From positions 1-64,000 of the forward strand of contig JAFLKM010000008.1 of NCBI GenBank assembly GCA_019163335.1: 64,000 bases of DNA. The letters are read 5' to 3'. The notes under the pieces are model-generated. The model searched no databases and was not told the origin of the DNA. It worked only from the letters and a program-made list of their open reading frames with translations. The stretch comes from Desulfobulbaceae bacterium. Its GTDB lineage: Bacteria; Desulfobacterota; Desulfobulbia; Desulfobulbales; Desulfocapsaceae. This document shows positions 33,521-40,816 of this stretch, piece by piece; within the stretch, counting starts at the first letter, position 1; each line of letters opens with the position of its first letter. Both the position numbers and the translations under genes were made by a program.

Positions 33521-34183
33521 TCACCACAGTTCCCACGTTCCAGAAGAGATGACGTAGACACCTAAAATCAGGTTGCTCGTCCCATGAGCAACAATACAGT
33601 TCCAAAGGTCGCGCCGCCAATACAAAAGGATATTCAACAGACTGCAATAAACCGCAGCGGCAAGCCATTCCGGGTGGGCGAGTGTGAATAGAAAAGTGAC
33701 CCATAAAAATGATTTCATGGTAAAAACACCAATTTTCTGATCCTGCCAATTGGGTGAGATGACCCATCGTAACAGGAACCCCCGCCAGAAAATCTCTTCT
33801 ACCAATGGAACAAGGACTGAAAGCCCCAACAACCGAACAACCACAAATCCCCATTGCCCAACTGGATGTGCAATCGACTGAAAAGGATTAAAAGCCACCC
33901 TTCCCTCTGGTTGGAGCCATTCCGGCAAAAAACGAATGAAAGCTTGTTCAAGCTGTAACTGGCAAATGAAAATCCAGGCCACAATGCCAATAATTCCAGC
34001 AATAATCCCGGATACTATGTTGCTGTGTATTTTTATTATGCCCTTGCCGTAAACCATATAAAAAGTCGCTGCACCAACCATAACAACGCCCACGGTGTAG
34101 ACCAAAGGATAGTAGCTGGAAGCATGAGACGATATCTGTACCAAGACAAGATAAAGGGCAAACGGCAGAATAAAGGGAGACAT
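33521..34183 (-). CDS. CAAX prenyl protease-related protein of PEP-CTERM systems (CPBP family)
   Basis: A 220-residue membrane protein with about seven hydrophobic segments. The CPBP signature is present: VPLVEEIFWRGFLLRW (Glu-Glu and Arg), FTLAHPEW (His) and VAHGTSNLILG (His, Asn). CPBP proteins are intramembrane glutamic proteases; this shape resembles the CAAX-protease-related family that occurs with exosortases. It lies next to a PEP-CTERM protein gene on the same strand, 93 bases downstream of that gene and past its terminator. Its substrate is unknown. Confidence 0.8.
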   Translation of the reverse strand: MSPFILPFALYLVLVQISSHASSYYPLVYTVGVVMVGAATFYMVYGKGIIKIHSNIVSGIIAGIIGIVAWIFICQLQLEQAFIRFLPEWLQPEGRVAFNPFQSIAHPVGQWGFVVVRLLGLSVLVPLVEEIFWRGFLLRWVISPNWQDQKIGVFTMKSFLWVTFLFTLAHPEWLAAAVYCSLLNILLYWRRDLWNCIVAHGTSNLILGVYVISSGTWELW

Positions 34184-34212
34184 ATCTGAAAGGTGAAAAT
34201 CCTGTAGAGTCC

Positions 34213-34250
34213 AAAAAAAAAGGCAGGGCCAAATGAATGACCTTGCCTTG
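34213..34250 (-). terminator. Terminator after the PEP-CTERM gene; same repeat as at 33137
   Basis: On the minus strand CAAGGCAAGGTCATTCATTT, GGCCCTGCCTTTTTTTTT. The sequence, loop included, is nearly that of the other three copies, here inverted. Confidence 0.8.
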
Positions 34251-34275
34251 ATGTGTCCGTCCTACCAAAAAGAAA

Positions 34276-34953
34276 TCAGGCTTTCTTTTTCCTGCGTGCT
34301 GCGATGAGCCCAGCTATACCGGTGCCCACGAGAAGCATGGTGGCTGGCTCGGGGACTGGGGCGGCATCTCCTGTAACTTTTATATCGTACCCTGTTCCGC
34401 CTCCATGATCTTCTCTCAATATTTGCAAATAATGAGACCCTGCTGAAAGAGAACCTATATTTGTTTGATATTCATTAGGGACCGCTCCTCCTGGGGCTAA
34501 CCATCCATTAAGAAATGTACCGTCAAGCCAGGCGAAAATGCCATTATCGACTCCAAACTGGGCAACTACGTTAACAAGACCATTTGTTCCAGCATTAATT
34601 ATATAAACTATGGCTGTTTCATCGTTAACAGCCCAAGATCTCGGGATAGGACTAAATGACCAATTTGTATTCAGATTCGTAGGGTCTGTAAGCCAGTCAC
34701 CTAATATGGCTGATGCACTTGAGAGGTCTGGCTCAAAAGGAACTGGATTAAAAATGGGGTCAGTAGGAGTACTGCCTGCGCCAGGAAACAAAAAAGTGCC
34801 CATAGCTGGATTTGTTGAATCCAATGTTTTTCCGATAGAAGAATTATAATACCCACTAGTTGAGTTATCGATTATGGTTGTGGCACTCGTTATCCCAGCC
34901 GTACCCAACATCATCACTCCAACCGCCAAACCTGCCCAAAGTGTCTTTTTCAT
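34276..34953 (-). CDS. PEP-CTERM sorting domain protein
   Basis: A 225-residue exported protein. It has a signal peptide (KKTLWAGLAVGVMMLGTAGI) and the C-terminal sorting tail VPEPATMLLVGTGIAGLIAA followed by RRKKKA, the substrate signal of exosortases. The central part looks like a beta-sandwich (SHYLQILREDHGGGTGYDIK) of unknown ligand. It would be cleaved and attached by the exosortase encoded at 14113-15651. A sigma-54 promoter lies about 80 bases upstream and a strong terminator follows. Confidence 0.92.
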   Translation of the reverse strand: MKKTLWAGLAVGVMMLGTAGITSATTIIDNSTSGYYNSSIGKTLDSTNPAMGTFLFPGAGSTPTDPIFNPVPFEPDLSSASAILGDWLTDPTNLNTNWSFSPIPRSWAVNDETAIVYIINAGTNGLVNVVAQFGVDNGIFAWLDGTFLNGWLAPGGAVPNEYQTNIGSLSAGSHYLQILREDHGGGTGYDIKVTGDAAPVPEPATMLLVGTGIAGLIAARRKKKA

Positions 34954-35034
34954 TTTTTTTCCTTTTTAATGTTAAGCGAGCGCCATCCCCTTTGCATGAC
35001 ACCCAAAACTGAATGATTTTATTCAGTATTGGTA

Positions 35035-35050
35035 TGCAAAACTTGCGCCA
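35035..35050 (-). promoter_or_regulatory. Sigma-54 promoter of the PEP-CTERM gene
   Basis: On the minus strand TGGCGCAAGTTTTGCA: TGGCGC at -24 and TTGCA at -12, with exactly 10 bases between GG and GC. It points at the PEP-CTERM gene 82 bases away. PEP-CTERM genes in several bacteria are under PrsK/PrsR and RpoN. Confidence 0.75.
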
Positions 35051-35146
35051 ACTGAATTTCTATCCATTGTGATTAGTTTTTTACTAATAAAACAAGTATG
35101 TTCCGTGCATGATTGAGGGGTGTGGCGATGCCGGTCATTCACAGCC

Positions 35147-35372
35147 TTTTCCGGTTTTCCGGAAATGACATCACGCTTTCCTGTAATTTTTTATCATTTT
35201 CAAGGTTTTCTGACCCTGCATTGAAGCGAGACCAGCTTTTCAGTCATTACAAATTTTACCTATAAACAAGCGTATGCCAAATACTAGCGTCTGATCAGCG
35301 GCCTGTTTTTTCCAAAAAAAGAAGGGTTGTTATCAAAATTTCGGTTTTCCGGACAAATTGTCGGGAAACCGG
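35147..35372. promoter_or_regulatory. Candidate enhancer sites with CGGTTTTCCGGA
   Basis: The 12-mer CGGTTTTCCGGA occurs at 35152-35163 and 35342-35353, upstream of the sigma-54 promoter. The second lies in a dyad (CGGTTTTCCGGACAA/TTGTCGGGAAACCGG, 35342-35372). Distances of about 100 and 290 bases fit enhancer-binding proteins. No factor is proven. Confidence 0.4.
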
Positions 35373-35468
35373 AAAAAAGAAAAAGAAAGGGGAGTAAATG
35401 GTGAAGGGAGGGAAATACTCCTAAAAATGATGCTTCTTGCTGCCCAACCCCGTCACTCGATAGCCCTA

Positions 35469-35590
35469 ACAAGTATGCCGTAAAGGCTACACTAGAAGAA
35501 CATCGAAGGCAGGGTCATTCATTTGGCTCTGCCTTTTTTTATGTCTAACCAAGGATGAGTTCTGCTGTTGTCGGTGTACCGTCAAAGGTG
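35469..35590 (+). repeat. Duplicated block B: terminator part
   Basis: ACAAGTATGCCGTAAAGGCT, the AAGGCAGGGTCATTCATTTG hairpin with seven Ts (35516-35540), then ATGTCTAACCAAGGATGAG and GTACCGTCAAAGGTGGCC. It shares the GTACCGTCAA(G/A)GGTGGCC end with block A. Confidence 0.8.
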
Positions 35591-36207
35591 GCCCTTCGCA
35601 GAAACAACGACGAGACTTGCTGACAAAGCCCCTTCGCTTGTTCTTAACTCTATGCGTTATCTTGTTGCTGCCTTTCTCTGGCCAAAGAAACGGAAATGGC
35701 AGGTGCTTGGCGGATCAGCCTTTTACCCTTGAGGGTCTTTCGTATCTGCTCACAAAAAACAAGAAACGAATTAACTTCAGGCTGGCGTTTTTCAGAGGTG
35801 AGAGCAGCCAAGCTTTTGCTGACAATGAACGTTTCCGTATCCGAACAAATAAAAATCACCCACTTACTTCTGTTTAAGGTAGGTGCTTTTTGTTCCATAG
35901 AGTTGCTAAAGGTCAGCAGGGCAATGAGCCATGGGACAATGATCAGATCTGCTCGTCAGCGTGAGCCATCCAAACCCTTTTTCATGCCGAAAATAGAATA
36001 TTCTTGCCAGGGGGATTGATAGGTGCAAATCTTATTGTATTATTAGATATCTATTAAATGTTGGCGAATGCACAGAAAAAATTAGGTAATATTTTGTGTG
36101 TGTGATAGACCATATAAAATTACTTGGCAACGTGAGATTTTATCGATCATGCCATAACCGTTAGGATCTCACCAGAGATCACAAAAACAATCAACCAAAG
36201 GCAAAAA
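35591..36207. other. Intergenic stretch without a convincing gene
   Basis: Short open frames exist on both strands but have no start signals, domain or natural composition. The AT-rich 36010-36160 segment before the porin-like gene probably holds its promoter. Confidence 0.4.
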
Positions 36208-36840
36208 ATGAAGAAGCAAATTCTAACAATCGCATGTTGTGCAGCGCTACTTTCTGTCTCTTCCATCGCATACAGTGCTGAAGGTCTTTATATGAGTGGC
36301 AACGTTGGGCTTGCAATAGCCAATGATTCCGACGTCACTGATCCTGCCTTGTCAGGCTTTGAGATGAATTTTGAATCCGATAGTGGAGTTGCCTTTTCTG
36401 GTGCCATAGGAAATTCCTTTAGTAACTATGTTAGGCTTGAAGCCGAGATTGCATATCAAAAAAACGATATGGATAAAGCCAGTATTTTAGGATTTGGCTT
36501 CCCCATAAATGGTGATACATCCAGTACTGCGTTGTTATTCAATGGATATTTTGATTTTGTAAACAAGAGTGCCTTTACACCATACATAAGTGGTGGGATG
36601 GGTTTTGCGAATGTTGACATAAGTGACACTTCTATACCAGGTTTTGGCCCTTTTACATCCAGTGGCGACGACACAGTATTCGCATACCAATTTGGCGTGG
36701 GCCTGGGATATGCTGTGAATGACAAAGTCACACTCGATCTCAAATATCGCTATTTTGGGACGGCAGATTTAGAAATTGACACTACTGAAGTAGAATATTC
36801 AAGCCACAACATTTATGCTGGCATACGATTTAACCTGTAA
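36208..36840 (+). CDS. Outer-membrane beta-barrel protein, porin/opacity type
   Basis: A 210-residue protein with a signal peptide (ending SSIAYSAEG) and an eight-strand-like barrel: LYMSGNVGLAIANDSDV, YVRLEAEIAYQK, FTPYISGGMGFANVDISD, FAYQFGVGLGYAVNDKVTLD, YAGIRFNL with a C-terminal aromatic/Leu end. The family is OmpA-like/Opa-like barrels (outer membrane protein beta-barrel domain). A strong terminator follows. Its AT-rich sequence differs from the core genes. Confidence 0.88.
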   Translation: MKKQILTIACCAALLSVSSIAYSAEGLYMSGNVGLAIANDSDVTDPALSGFEMNFESDSGVAFSGAIGNSFSNYVRLEAEIAYQKNDMDKASILGFGFPINGDTSSTALLFNGYFDFVNKSAFTPYISGGMGFANVDISDTSIPGFGPFTSSGDDTVFAYQFGVGLGYAVNDKVTLDLKYRYFGTADLEIDTTEVEYSSHNIYAGIRFNL

Positions 36841-36860
36841 TTTCTTTCAGATGCGTTATC

Positions 36861-36901
36861 AATGCCGGAGGCAAGTGGGCTATTGTCTCTGGCATTGTTT
36901 T
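36861..36901 (+). terminator. Terminator after the barrel gene
   Basis: AATGCCGGAGGCAA and TTGTCTCTGGCATT arms around GTGGGCTA, followed by GTTTTT. Confidence 0.75.
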
Positions 36902-37358
36902 TAGATTCACAGAAATAATTCTTTCAACAAACCGACCAGCCTTTATTACCCCAACAATTAAATCATTTCTTGTTTTATGTACCCTGGCTCTTCCTCTATT
37001 GTTTTGGTTCATCGTGTTTCCCAATTTTATTTGTTCTAATTTACATCCAATCTCATAAGTTTGTTTCCTGGTGAATAAAAAGGACCAGAGCAAGTTTACG
37101 GTCTCTTCTCACCCCAGAGCTTTCCGCACAATGGCGGCCAGGTTAGCGTGTCATCTTTTCTGGAAATTCAAGTCAGGCTGGGTTTGGGTGGTCGGTGGGT
37201 CAATTTTGATGGGTGGATCTAGGCAAAGAACGATGGCTTTTTTGAGTGGCCAAAACGCACATGAGCCAGTTGGGATTTGGCTGGGTGACGGGTTGAAACG
37301 GTAAGGGAAAACACAGTAAATATTCGAAGGCACTGGATTTCCAAAACGGCTCGGAAGG
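36902..37358. other. Intergenic stretch, no supported gene
   Basis: An 87-residue open frame on the minus strand (37093-36830) overlaps the terminator and the porin stop, has no recognised domain and is not credited. Nothing else was seen. Confidence 0.35.
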
Positions 37359-37442
37359 TTTATAGATTACAAGCAGGGCCGTGCCTTCTGGTCATCCGGC
37401 AGTATCCCCGGCGGCTTTGGCCGTTTGTGCAGGGCAGTATAG
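37359..37442 (+). pseudogene. C-terminal fragment of a DUF1566 gene
   Basis: The frame encodes FIDYKQGRAFWSSGSIPGGF then GRLCRAV and a stop, identical in protein to the end of the DUF1566 gene at 32151-33086. Four nucleotide differences fall in this part. No upstream coding part is present. Confidence 0.85.
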
Positions 37443-37559
37443 CATGGGTGGCACTACAAGTATGCCGTAAAGGCTACACTAGGAAAAACACCAAGGCAGG
37501 GTCATTCATTTGGCTCTGCCTTTTTTTATGTCTAACCAAGGATGAGTTCTACTGTTGTC
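37443..37559 (+). repeat. Duplicated block C: terminator part
   Basis: GGCACTACAAGTATGCCGTA, hairpin plus T-run at 37493-37527 and ATGTCTAACCAAGGATGAGT. It continues the DUF1566 fragment exactly as in block A. A GGGGTCAGAATAAAATTAAA half-palindrome follows at 37569. Confidence 0.8.
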
Positions 37560-37861
37560 GGGAGTAAAAAGGGGTCAGAATAAAATTAAATCTTTCTTTA
37601 ACATACGAAAAAACATAGGATTGCATTGTTTCGGTTCATCGTGAATTAAAGGATTCGATTGTTTAAGTGAGTGTACGTCAACGGAGGAATTCTCCATACC
37701 CAAACAACGCTAAAAACACTGTCCGGGCTTTTAGTGGTAACTACCTGTATTGTAATGTTTTTCTGTGCAGAGGCGCAGGGATTTCTTTGTCCTTCTCAGC
37801 GTCTCTGTCCGTGATCAGTTGCTAATCTGTAAACAATGTGGAGAGTTACGAGCAAAATTGC

Positions 37862-40198
37862 TTATTCTTCCTTCTCTTCCGCCAGGGGTTTCCAGACTGG
37901 TCCGGTGGCTGTGTCGATGATCTGAATTCCCTGGCGCAGCAGCTCATCCCGGACATCGTCGGCGGCCTGCCAGTCTTTTTCGGCCCGGGCCTTTTCGCGG
38001 CGGGCAATCAGGGTATTGGCGGCCGGGGCTAAGGGGCAGCCCTTGAGCCGGAAGATCTGGAGGATCTGATTGATCTGGTGGAAGTTGTCGAGGATGTATT
38101 TTTTCTGGTCGTGGTCGAGATGGTTGACGTTAAGGATGGGGCCAACGGTCTTGATAAAGGTGTAGACGGCGGCCAGGCCTTTGGAGACGTTCAGATCATC
38201 GTCCATGGCCTCAAAGAATTGTTCGTTCATGGTGGAGACGTAGACGGCGATCTCCGGGTGCGGTTTGCCGGGCGGCAGGCAGAGGAGTTTGCAGGTGAAC
38301 TCATCGATGCGGCGTAAGGCGGTGCGGACATTGACCAGCCGTTTATAGGAAAAATTGAGCGGCTTGCGGTAGTGCACCGAGAGCAGCATAAAGCGCACCT
38401 CCCGAGGCGTAAAGCCGCGCAGAATCAAGTCGTTTAAGGTCACCACATTGCCGGCCTCCTGCGACATCATCTTGCCGTCAATGAGCAGGAGCTCGGAATG
38501 GAGCCAGTATCTGGCCAGTGGCTTGCCGGTGAGGGCTTCGGCGATGGCGATTTCGTTTTCGTGGTGGGGAAAGATCAGATTGCGGCTGCTGGTATGGATG
38601 TCCAGGGTCTTGCCGAGATAGCGGGTGGACATCGCCGAACATTCAATATGCCATCCTGGCCGCACATTGCCCCAGTCGGTCTCGTAAAAGATCCCCTTTT
38701 TCAGCTCCGCCAGGGTGGAGCGCTTGAGCAGGGTGAAGTCGCGCGGGTTGTCCTTCTCGTAGTTGTCAAGATCGACGGTGCGGCCTAGCTGGATTTTGCC
38801 CAGGTCAATGCCGGAGAGGCGGCCATAGGGCTTGAACTTGGAGATGTCAAAGTAGATGGAGCCATGTTTTTCGTAGGCCAGGCCCTTGTGGATGAGGGCG
38901 TGGCTGATCTCGATCATGTCGGCAACATGCTCCGAGGCCTTGGGGTAGCCGGTGGCATGTTTGATCCCCAGGGCATCGATGGCCTCCATAAAGCCGTCAA
39001 TGTATTTGCCGGTGAATTCGGCAAGGGAGACCCCGGCCTTGATGGCGCCGTCAATGGTGTTGTCGTCAAGGTCGGTGAAATTCATGTAGGAATCCACGGT
39101 CAATCCCTTGCTCTCGAGATAGCGGGTGATGAGATCGGTGACGATAAAACGGCGGCACAGCGACAGATTGGGCGGTTCATAGGCGGTGGGACCGCAGGTG
39201 TAGAAGGTGACCTTGCCCTCGGTCTGGGGGGTAAAGACCTCCTTTTTCTTGGTCAGGGTGTTGAAAAAACGAAGTTGCGATGTTTTCTCCTCTTCCTGCA
39301 CCTTGCGGGTGAAAAGGGCGGTGCTCAGGTACCGCTCACCGCTGTCGGCAAGCAGGGTGACAATGAACCCCTCTTGTAACTCTTTGGCCAGATTGATGGC
39401 GGTGAACATCGCGGCACCGCTGCTCATCCCCACCAGCAGGCCTTCTTTGCGGGCCAGCTGTCTGGCCATCTGGAAGGCGTCTTCATCTTCGATGTTGACG
39501 ATCTTGTAGGGTTTTGATTTGTCGAAGATGCCGGGGCGATAGGACTCCTTCATGTTTTTCAGTCCCTGGATCTTGTGACCGAGAAATGGTTCGACGGCGA
39601 TAACCTTGACCTGCGGCTGATGTTCGTTGAACCAGGCGCACAGTCCCATGACGGTGCCGGAGGTGCCCAGGGTGGCGACAATATGGGTCACCTTGCCCTC
39701 GGTCTGCCGCCAGATCTCGGGGGCGGTGGTGTTGTAATGGGCCTGCCAGTTGGCCTTGTTGTTGAACTGATCGGTGAGGAAGTAGCGGTCAGGATGTTCG
39801 CGGGCCATGGCGTAGGCCTTTTCAATGGCCCCGTCGGTGCTGCGGTGCGCAGGCGTCAGCAGGATCTCGGCGCCATAGGCCTGCATGATCTTGCGACGCT
39901 CCAAAGATGCCGCTTCGGACATGATGAACAGACAGCGGTAGCCCTTGGCAGCGCAGACCATGGCCAGTCCGATACCGGTATTGCCGCTGGTGGCCTCCAG
40001 GACGATCTTGTCATGGGTCAGCTCGCCGCTTTGTTCGCCGGCCTCTATCAGCGCCAGGGCTATCCGCTCTTTGATCGAGCCGCCCGGATTAGCGGATTCA
40101 AGCTTGCCATAGAGGGCAACGCTGCTGGCCGGGATAAGCCGGTTGATGCGGATGAGCGGGGTGTTGCCGATGGCGTCTAAAACTGAGTTACAGAGCAT
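37862..40198 (-). CDS. Cysteine synthase fused to a degenerate cysteinyl-tRNA synthetase
   Basis: A 778-residue fusion. Residues 1-300 are a full cysteine synthase: the PLP lysine is Lys43 (NPGGSIKER), with TSGNTGIGLA near 71 and TLGTSGTVMG near 176, so O-acetylserine sulfhydrylase activity is plausible. Residues about 310-778 follow cysteinyl-tRNA synthetase throughout. The Zn-binding residues appear kept (YTCGPT, IECSAM, FPHHENE). However, the HIGH motif position reads NLSL (PPNLSLCRRF, near 342-350) and KMSKS reads MMSQE (IDGKMMSQEAGN, near 573-583). A standard CysS must therefore exist elsewhere if this half is inactive. The fusion may tie cysteine synthesis to tRNA or substrate sensing (inference). 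No neighbour gene explains it. Confidence 0.88.
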   Translation of the reverse strand: MLCNSVLDAIGNTPLIRINRLIPASSVALYGKLESANPGGSIKERIALALIEAGEQSGELTHDKIVLEATSGNTGIGLAMVCAAKGYRCLFIMSEAASLERRKIMQAYGAEILLTPAHRSTDGAIEKAYAMAREHPDRYFLTDQFNNKANWQAHYNTTAPEIWRQTEGKVTHIVATLGTSGTVMGLCAWFNEHQPQVKVIAVEPFLGHKIQGLKNMKESYRPGIFDKSKPYKIVNIEDEDAFQMARQLARKEGLLVGMSSGAAMFTAINLAKELQEGFIVTLLADSGERYLSTALFTRKVQEEEKTSQLRFFNTLTKKKEVFTPQTEGKVTFYTCGPTAYEPPNLSLCRRFIVTDLITRYLESKGLTVDSYMNFTDLDDNTIDGAIKAGVSLAEFTGKYIDGFMEAIDALGIKHATGYPKASEHVADMIEISHALIHKGLAYEKHGSIYFDISKFKPYGRLSGIDLGKIQLGRTVDLDNYEKDNPRDFTLLKRSTLAELKKGIFYETDWGNVRPGWHIECSAMSTRYLGKTLDIHTSSRNLIFPHHENEIAIAEALTGKPLARYWLHSELLLIDGKMMSQEAGNVVTLNDLILRGFTPREVRFMLLSVHYRKPLNFSYKRLVNVRTALRRIDEFTCKLLCLPPGKPHPEIAVYVSTMNEQFFEAMDDDLNVSKGLAAVYTFIKTVGPILNVNHLDHDQKKYILDNFHQINQILQIFRLKGCPLAPAANTLIARREKARAEKDWQAADDVRDELLRQGIQIIDTATGPVWKPLAEEKEE

Positions 40199-40342
40199 GG
40201 GGTAATATTCCTGAAAAGGGGTTTGGGTGGTTCAGTATCATTACGAAACGAAGGAATAAGAACGTTCATGGAGGCAGGGTAATGGATGGACGCAATGGCG
40301 GTCAAGACCTTTTTCGTCATTCTTTTCTCTTGATGACCGGCA

Positions 40343-40813
40343 TCAATCCCTTTGGCAGGAGTGGGATTGATACCAGAGACTCATCAGGGCATCCCTGATG
40401 GTGTCGTCTTCAATGGCGGCAATCTGTTGATGAAAGGCGTCGCGGGCGGCAGGGTTGGGCTGGATAAAGGATACCTTGGGTTCGACGGGCTTTCTGCTCG
40501 TGCGGCTGTCGCTCAGGATGAAACGGATATCGGTGAGGCGGGAGAGGCGGAGCGTGCCGTTGAGGGTCTCAAGAAGGGGGATTTTCTGGAACTGGAATTG
40601 CTGCATCCATGCGGAATTGGGCACCTCCAGCCAGAGGACCCCGTTTTCAATCTTCACCGGCCGGGTGTGGGTGCGGGTGGTTGCGTCCACCAGTGTGTCC
40701 CAGAGGAGAAAAAGACGATGGCTGTCCAGTTGTTTTTGCCAGCCCTGTTCGTTGGTTATTTTGGGAAGCAGGGTGGCGAGGGCCTCCAGCTTTTTTGGGC
40801 CGGCGAGGGTCAT
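40343..40813 (-). CDS. DUF721/DciA-like protein
   Basis: A 156-residue protein with a DUF721 domain in its first 100 residues (WDTLVDATTRTHTRPVKIEN, then LWLEVPNSAWMQQFQFQKIP). In bacteria without DnaC or DnaI the DUF721 protein DciA loads the replicative helicase. The C-terminal tail is specific. It lies 3 bases after the amidase gene on the same strand, so they are probably co-transcribed. Confidence 0.8.
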   Translation of the reverse strand: MTLAGPKKLEALATLLPKITNEQGWQKQLDSHRLFLLWDTLVDATTRTHTRPVKIENGVLWLEVPNSAWMQQFQFQKIPLLETLNGTLRLSRLTDIRFILSDSRTSRKPVEPKVSFIQPNPAARDAFHQQIAAIEDDTIRDALMSLWYQSHSCQRD

Positions 40814-40816
40814 GGA

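Noticed and set aside
34981-35060. Plus-strand sigma-54 pattern TGGTATG...TTGC
   Set aside because: Spacing between GG and GC is 12, not 10; the correct site is on the minus strand at the same place.
36830-37093. 87-residue frame on the minus strand
   Set aside because: It overlaps a clear terminator and the porin stop, with no recognised domain or ribosome-binding site.
37359-37559. Possible diversity-generating retroelement template for the DUF1566 gene
   Set aside because: DUF1566 domains can be retroelement targets and there is a second copy of the 3' end. But the differences are not adenine-specific (C/T, A/G, G/T and C/A), and no reverse transcriptase gene is in the window.
33003-37559. 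Integron cassette array with attC sites
   Set aside because: GTCTAAC occurs after each terminator, but no matching GTTRRRY end was found at the right distance and no integrase is visible.
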